64,000 bases of DNA from Nereocystis luetkeana (Eukaryota; Sar; Phaeophyceae; Laminariales; Laminariaceae). Position numbers and translations under genes: made by a program. The stretch is taken from positions 1,054,001-1,118,000 of the forward strand of contig JARUPZ010000002.1 of the NCBI GenBank assembly GCA_031213475.1, written 5' to 3'. Shown here one piece after another: positions 59,456 to 64,000 of this stretch (position 1 is its first letter; each line of letters opens with the position of its first letter). The notes under the pieces were generated by a model, which was not told the origin of the DNA, did not search any database, and saw nothing but the letters and a program-made list of their open reading frames with translations.

Positions 59456-60084
59456 CCCCGCCAATAACACCACCACCCCTTTTCACTCACTCCAACAGTA
59501 ATCGCTTGACCAAGTATTGATCCCCTTGTTTAAGTGATCATCTTGAGGTGTGGGTGGGAGGAGGTTCAAACGTCGAGCCTTACAAGGACGCTCGCCTCGA
59601 TGTCTCTTCTCGATGGGCAACGCTGGGACTTGCCAAACATTGCCGCGTGTCCCGCAGGAGCAATTAACCTGCCGGACGCCTTAACTACCACGGCTACCAG
59701 CGGTTTCGGCACTGTACACGGCTTAGCCGCCTCTTCAACCGGGCCATCGGCCGAGCTGGCTTTCAACCGCTTGGGCCGCTCTGCTCGCGCTACGTTCGCG
59801 AGCCCCGCAGCAGCTTCTGCTGGATCTCAGGATGCAATTGACACCGGGACCTCCGCTGACCACCAGGTGCTGACCACACCACTATCCCTAGGCCGACGGG
59901 GTAGCCCCGCCCAAAGGGCGGAAGACTCGCGACCACCGTTGACCGGGAGATCCGTAGAGCCACCTGCCCCGCCATCCTTCTCAGTGCCGTGCAATATGAT
60001 ACGACACCGCAGGACCCGGATACCAGGAATCGCGTCTCCTAGCGAGTAGGCCCCAGCTTCCCAGTTGAAGACCGACCCAAGCAG

Positions 60085-60320
60085 GGACCCTCAGGGTATC
60101 TCCGGCTACGCCCGAGACCCTCCGGGAAACTCGGCGATGCCGACCATTTCCCACGTGGACGCCGAGAGTGCAGTCGGGCCTCTTCTCCCGGCTTCTCTCT
60201 CGAGGATGCCAATCAGCAGTGGCTCCCAGGGTATCTCCGGCTTCGCCCGAAACCCTCCAAGAGATTCGGCATGGCCGACCATTTCCTCCGCGGACACTGG
60301 GAGCGTAGCTGGATCTACTG
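60085..60320 (+). repeat. internal coding repeat ahead of the NADAR domain
   Basis: Two units of about 40-45 codons, GISGYARDPPGNSAMPTIS and GISGFARNPPRDSAWPTIS, each followed by a D/A-E/T-S-x-x-G block. The repeat makes a low-complexity linker between the gag-like part and the NADAR domain. Confidence 0.75.
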
Positions 60321-60389
60321 ACCCGGCTCCCCTCCCCACGACCCCATGCGACGGTTTACATGACCACCGCCCATCACCACTACCGGACA

Positions 60390-60890
60390 AGCCTGCACAC
60401 ACCCGGATCCTCACGCCCAACCAACTCCACCTGTTCTGGCAACGCGACTCCGTCCTTTCACAGTGGCACATGTCGGACTTCGTACATGAAGGCATCGACT
60501 ACAACTGCGCCGAGCAGTTCGTCATGGCGCGTAAGGCCGCACTCTTCGGCGACATCACACGCCACCACCAAATCATGGTTTCGTCCGACCCGGCTGAGCA
60601 GAAAGCTCTCGGAGGCGCCGTGCCTGGTTTCGACGACAACGTATGGGTCTGGCACCGCCTCTCCATCGTTCGTCAAGCGAACTTGAGCAAATTCGGCCAA
60701 AACCCGGACTTGCTCAGATCTCTCTTGGAAACGGGCACCAAAGTCCTTGCGGAAGCCAGCCCTTTTGACATCATCTGGGGCATAGGTTTCAGGGCAGAAG
60801 ACCCACAGGCCTACCAACCTTCGCTCTGGCAGGGCTCCAACCTTCTGGGGAGGGTGCTGATGTCCGTCCGACAGGATCTTGCCCCACCCC
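60390..60890 (+). mobile_element. NADAR (YbiA/DUF1768-like) domain within the LTR element
   Basis: A region of about 160 residues matching the NADAR family, whose cellular members include E. coli YbiA and act on riboflavin-pathway intermediates or ADP-ribosylated substrates. Landmarks in order: YNCAEQFVMARKAALFGD, then the AEQKALG and GFDDNVW blocks, a helix with KFGQNPDLLRSLLETG, ASPFDIIWGIG, and NLLGRVLMSVRQDL at the end. It lies upstream of and on the same strand as the aspartic protease, inside the element. Its role there is unknown. Confidence 0.85.
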
Positions 60891-61199
60891 CTCCCCCCCC
60901 TCCTTTTCCTTCCGGGCCCCACGAGCCGAGGGGCACCGCCCCACCCTCCACCCGAGTGGCCCCCACCAACAACGGTATCTACGAGACAGTTGATACTCCC
61001 CTGCAGCTTCCACCGAGTTGCCTGCTAACCCATCTGCTGCCCCCGTCCACCCCGGACGCATTCCCAGCGGGCCACTCCATCTGACCGCCTGCCCCTGCAG
61101 CCAAAACCTACCCCATCGCTCCCGCGCCAACGATACCGGAACATGAACCCTGCCTCTCCAGTGGCATCCTAACAGTCGACGACTCGTCCTTCACAACCA

Positions 61200-61700
61200 G
61201 GGTGCGAGTTCACAGCGGCCCCAATACCGTCAAACGCTACATCACCGTCGCTCTAATGGATACGGGTTCGCCGCAGACTTTCATTTCCGCCGAAGCAGTG
61301 GAAACACTGAAGGCCTGCGATGCTGCTACCGATGCGTGCGAACGACACGGAGCCCCCCGCTCATGGGGCGGCTTCGGCACCTCCGCCCCCCTCACCACCT
61401 CCGACTCCATCCGCCTTGGCGTACAGTTCCTGAGAGGAACCTCTGCAACGGCCGCCCTAGCCGTGTGGGCATGTATTGTCCCTCCAGGTACTTTTGGACG
61501 GGACAGCTGGATGCGCTTCGAGCAACGCTCGTATACCACGCTTCCCCACCAGCCACCCGGACCACTCCTTGGCGAGATTTCCCTTCTCCACCACGACCCC
61601 AACCGAGCCGCCGCGTTCATTCCCGACGACCGTTCCACAGACGACGTTTACCACCTTCACTACGCCGGCACCCGACCAATCTCCCTTTCGACCACTCCGA
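61200..61700 (+). mobile_element. aspartic protease part of the LTR element
   Basis: Contains the DTG active-site motif with its usual hydrophobic lead (VALMDTGSPQTFIS, near 61245-61290), directly downstream of the NADAR region. Confidence 0.75.
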
Positions 61701-62279
61701 CTCTTGTCGAGGTCAACCAGGTGCGCCAGTCCGGCACTCCAGCGTTCACCGGGCACTACTTGGTCGACATGCTTCCCCGCGATGACCCCCTTGCGGACAC
61801 AGCGATTTTTGTCTCCGATGGGCACCAGACGATACCGCTCTCCGGCTCCACCGAGCTTGAACCGGGGGACCTCCTTGGGACCTCCTCTGCTCCATTGGTG
61901 CAAGTACCAATTTCCACCCTGTCCAACCCTTCCCTGGAGCCCCCTCCGCCCCTCCCCGCCCCCGACGTACATGCCCTCCACGACAACATTCCAGTGGCTA
62001 ACGAGGGTCCAACCTCAGCAGACCCCCCCCCCCCGCCGAAGACCCCGTGCCCTGACCTCCTTGCATGCCTCCACGCCGATCAACACGCGAGCTTCCTACG
62101 CCTTTGGGACCGTTTGCCACAACACCTTCGAGACATCTCCTTCGACCTCCACGGCCCCGGCTGGTCACCATCGGCCATCGACGATTTAGGCGACGTTCTG
62201 CGCGAATACCAGGACGTCTTCTCCACATCCAAGACCGACTTCGGCTCGTGCTCCCTGAATCCGTTCAAGCTCACCGTGC

Positions 62280-63600
62280 CGCCTGACAGCGCCCCCGTCA
62301 CCTCCCGCCCATACCGGATGAACCCGATCATTGCCAAGAAGGCCGATGCCATCATCGACCAATACCTTGCGGCCGGGCTCATCCAGCACTCCACTTCGCC
62401 GTACTCCAGCCCCATGGTAGCTATTCCTGAAAAAGACGGAGGCGTTCGCATCACGATCAACTACAAGAAGCTCAACGCCATCAGTTCCCTCGGACAACTC
62501 CCCATTCCCCGCGTCGACGAGATCCTGGACTCTTTGGGCAAAGGACGCATCTTCTCCCTGTTCGACCTCGTCTCCTCCTTCCACCAGATCACCATCGATA
62601 AGGACACGATTCCCCTCACGGCTTTCTGCCCGCCCGATAGGCTATTCGAGTGGCTCGTCATGCCGCAGGGCAGCAGCGCCGCGCCCGGTTGGTTCGTCAA
62701 GGTAATCAACGAGGTAATCAAAGGCCTGGAACGCGTCGCCGCCTACCTTGACGACATCATCGTCCACGACAGGATCCCACCGCCCACACCGCCGATATCC
62801 GAGCCCTCTTCCAACGCCTTCGCCTCCACAACCTCAAGCTCTCCGCCGCCAAGGCCAGAATCGGCACCACCAAGGCTGACTTCCTGGGACATACGATCTC
62901 CCCCGCCGGCGTTAGCCCGAACGCCGACAAGGTCGCTGCCTTGACCAAGATGCCGATGCCGTCGAATGTAAAGAAAACCCGCGCGCTCATTGGCGGAATT
63001 GGCTACTACCGCAAATTCCTCGGGAACCTCTCCACACGCCTACGCCCCATCACGGCCCTGCTCAAGCAAGGGGCCAAATTCCTTTTCACCCCGGCCATGG
63101 AAGCGACCGTCCGCGAGATTCTCCGCGAGCTTGCCGCCCCTCCGATCCTGGTTTTCCCGGACTACGACGCTGTCGCCGACAACTCCCGCCCCTTCCGCTT
63201 GTACTGTGACGCTAGCCGCGACGGCTTCGGCGCCACCCTCGAGCAGGAACTACCAGACGGCTCGGTCCGACCTATCCTCTTCATCAGCCGCGCCACCTTG
63301 GACTCGGAACGTTCTTGGACCCCCCTCGACCTTGAAGCCGGCAGCATCGTTTGGGCCACCAAGCGGCTACGCGGTCACCGTTGGCCCACCAATTTCGTCA
63401 TCTACTCCGACCATAAGGCGCTCGAGAACATCGCAAAGGTCGGTGAGCACAACGCCCGCGTGCAGCGTTGGTTGGAGTTCCTCTCCGCGTACACGTACAC
63501 GCTGGAGTACCGGAAAGGTACGGCCAATGGTAACGCCGACTTCCTCTCCCGCCTCCCCCAGCCAGTCACCGACGCCGACCGCACTGGACCCAACCGCCTG
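62280..63600 (+). mobile_element. reverse transcriptase and RNase H parts of the LTR element
   Basis: RT blocks PYRMNP, GLIQHSTSPYSSPMV, VRITINYKKLN, FSLFDLVSSFHQI and the catalytic YLDD (near 62743) are typical of Ty3/gypsy. RNase H shows YCDASRDGFGA, LDLEAGSIVWATKRLRGH and YSDHKALENI, then GNADFLSRLP. Confidence 0.9.
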
Positions 63601-64000
63601 ACCTGCCCCGACACCGTGGGCATCTACCTCATCCGTCCCTGCGGCTTCACGCCTTGCGAACCCTACATGCCGGGCATCGGCTTGGGTGGGCTCGTACCAA
63701 CTCCCTCCCTTCCCATCCCGATGATCCGACCAATCCCCTTCACTGACGACGACTATGGCGACTTCCGCCGCCTTGGACCCTCCATGGGTTCCTCCGGACC
63801 TTCCTCGGCCCCCAAAACCTTCGTCGGGCCTATTTCGACCCACGACAACGCCGCCGGGTCTCTCTCCAGATCCGCGAACTGCGCCGTGGACGCTGGCGCT
63901 CCTCCTGGCTTGGCTTTCAGGCCGCCCTTCGTCTCTCCACCGACCTCCATTGGCGCCACAACGCCAGCTCCTACGGACCTGATCTATTCGCGGACCCGCC

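Larger units (their letters stand above)
57440..64000 (+). mobile_element. Ty3/gypsy-like LTR retrotransposon carrying a NADAR domain, cut by the window edge
   Basis: Parts in order: a likely 5' LTR (about 57440-57875), a Pro/Thr/Ala-rich gag-like region to about 60050, a NADAR-domain region (about 60065-61084), an aspartic protease (about 61200-61700), reverse transcriptase (about 62280-62760) and RNase H (about 63180-63600). The integrase and 3' LTR would lie beyond 64000. The order protease, RT, RNase H and the RT blocks fit the Ty3/gypsy group. The element is broken, with roughly two to four frame interruptions across gag-pol, but long stretches remain open, so it is probably fairly young. 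Age cannot be set from LTR divergence because only one LTR could be in view. Confidence 0.88.

Overview
This is a nuclear window from a photosynthetic eukaryote, most likely a brown alga (Ectocarpus-like stramenopile). Three things point there. Genes are split by many long spliceosomal introns. Two proteins carry bipartite plastid presequences (a signal peptide followed by an F-V-x-A-P type motif) as in algae with secondary red plastids. Neighbouring genes strictly alternate strands. The organism call is inference; no rRNA or organelle marker is present.

Layout. 1-14.4 kb is repeat-rich intergenic DNA: two degenerate LINEs lie tail to tail (4.9-7.4 kb on + and 7.5-10.0 kb on -), with MITEs, a tRNA-like block and short repeat families. 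14.4-25.9 kb (+) is an eight-exon MRS2/CorA-type Mg2+ channel gene whose introns hold many small transposons, including a 794-bp hAT-like element with a perfect 8-bp target duplication. 25.9-29.7 kb has no gene I can support. 29.7-36.9 kb (-) is a six-exon gene for a plastid-targeted, lysine-rich protein of unknown function. 37.2-44.0 kb (+) is a six-exon gene for a long-form tRNase Z (ELAC2 type). 44.8-49.5 kb (-) is a four-exon gene for a second plastid-targeted protein of unknown function. 49.8-50.2 kb (+) is an intronless gene for mitochondrial complex I subunit NDUFB10/PDSW. 50.2-57.4 kb is intergenic, with LINE 3' ends, a possible MITE and a minisatellite. 57.4 kb to the right edge is a Ty3/gypsy-like LTR retrotransposon, broken and cut by the window edge, which carries a NADAR (YbiA/DUF1768-like) domain upstream of its protease. 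That domain is the most unusual thing here.

The host genes form two divergent pairs sharing intergenic regions of about 320 bp: plastid protein 1 with tRNase Z, and plastid protein 2 with NDUFB10. Each pair joins a plastid protein gene to a tRNA-processing or mitochondrial gene. All exon models come from reading splice sites and phase by eye; coding frames stay consistent across every junction listed.
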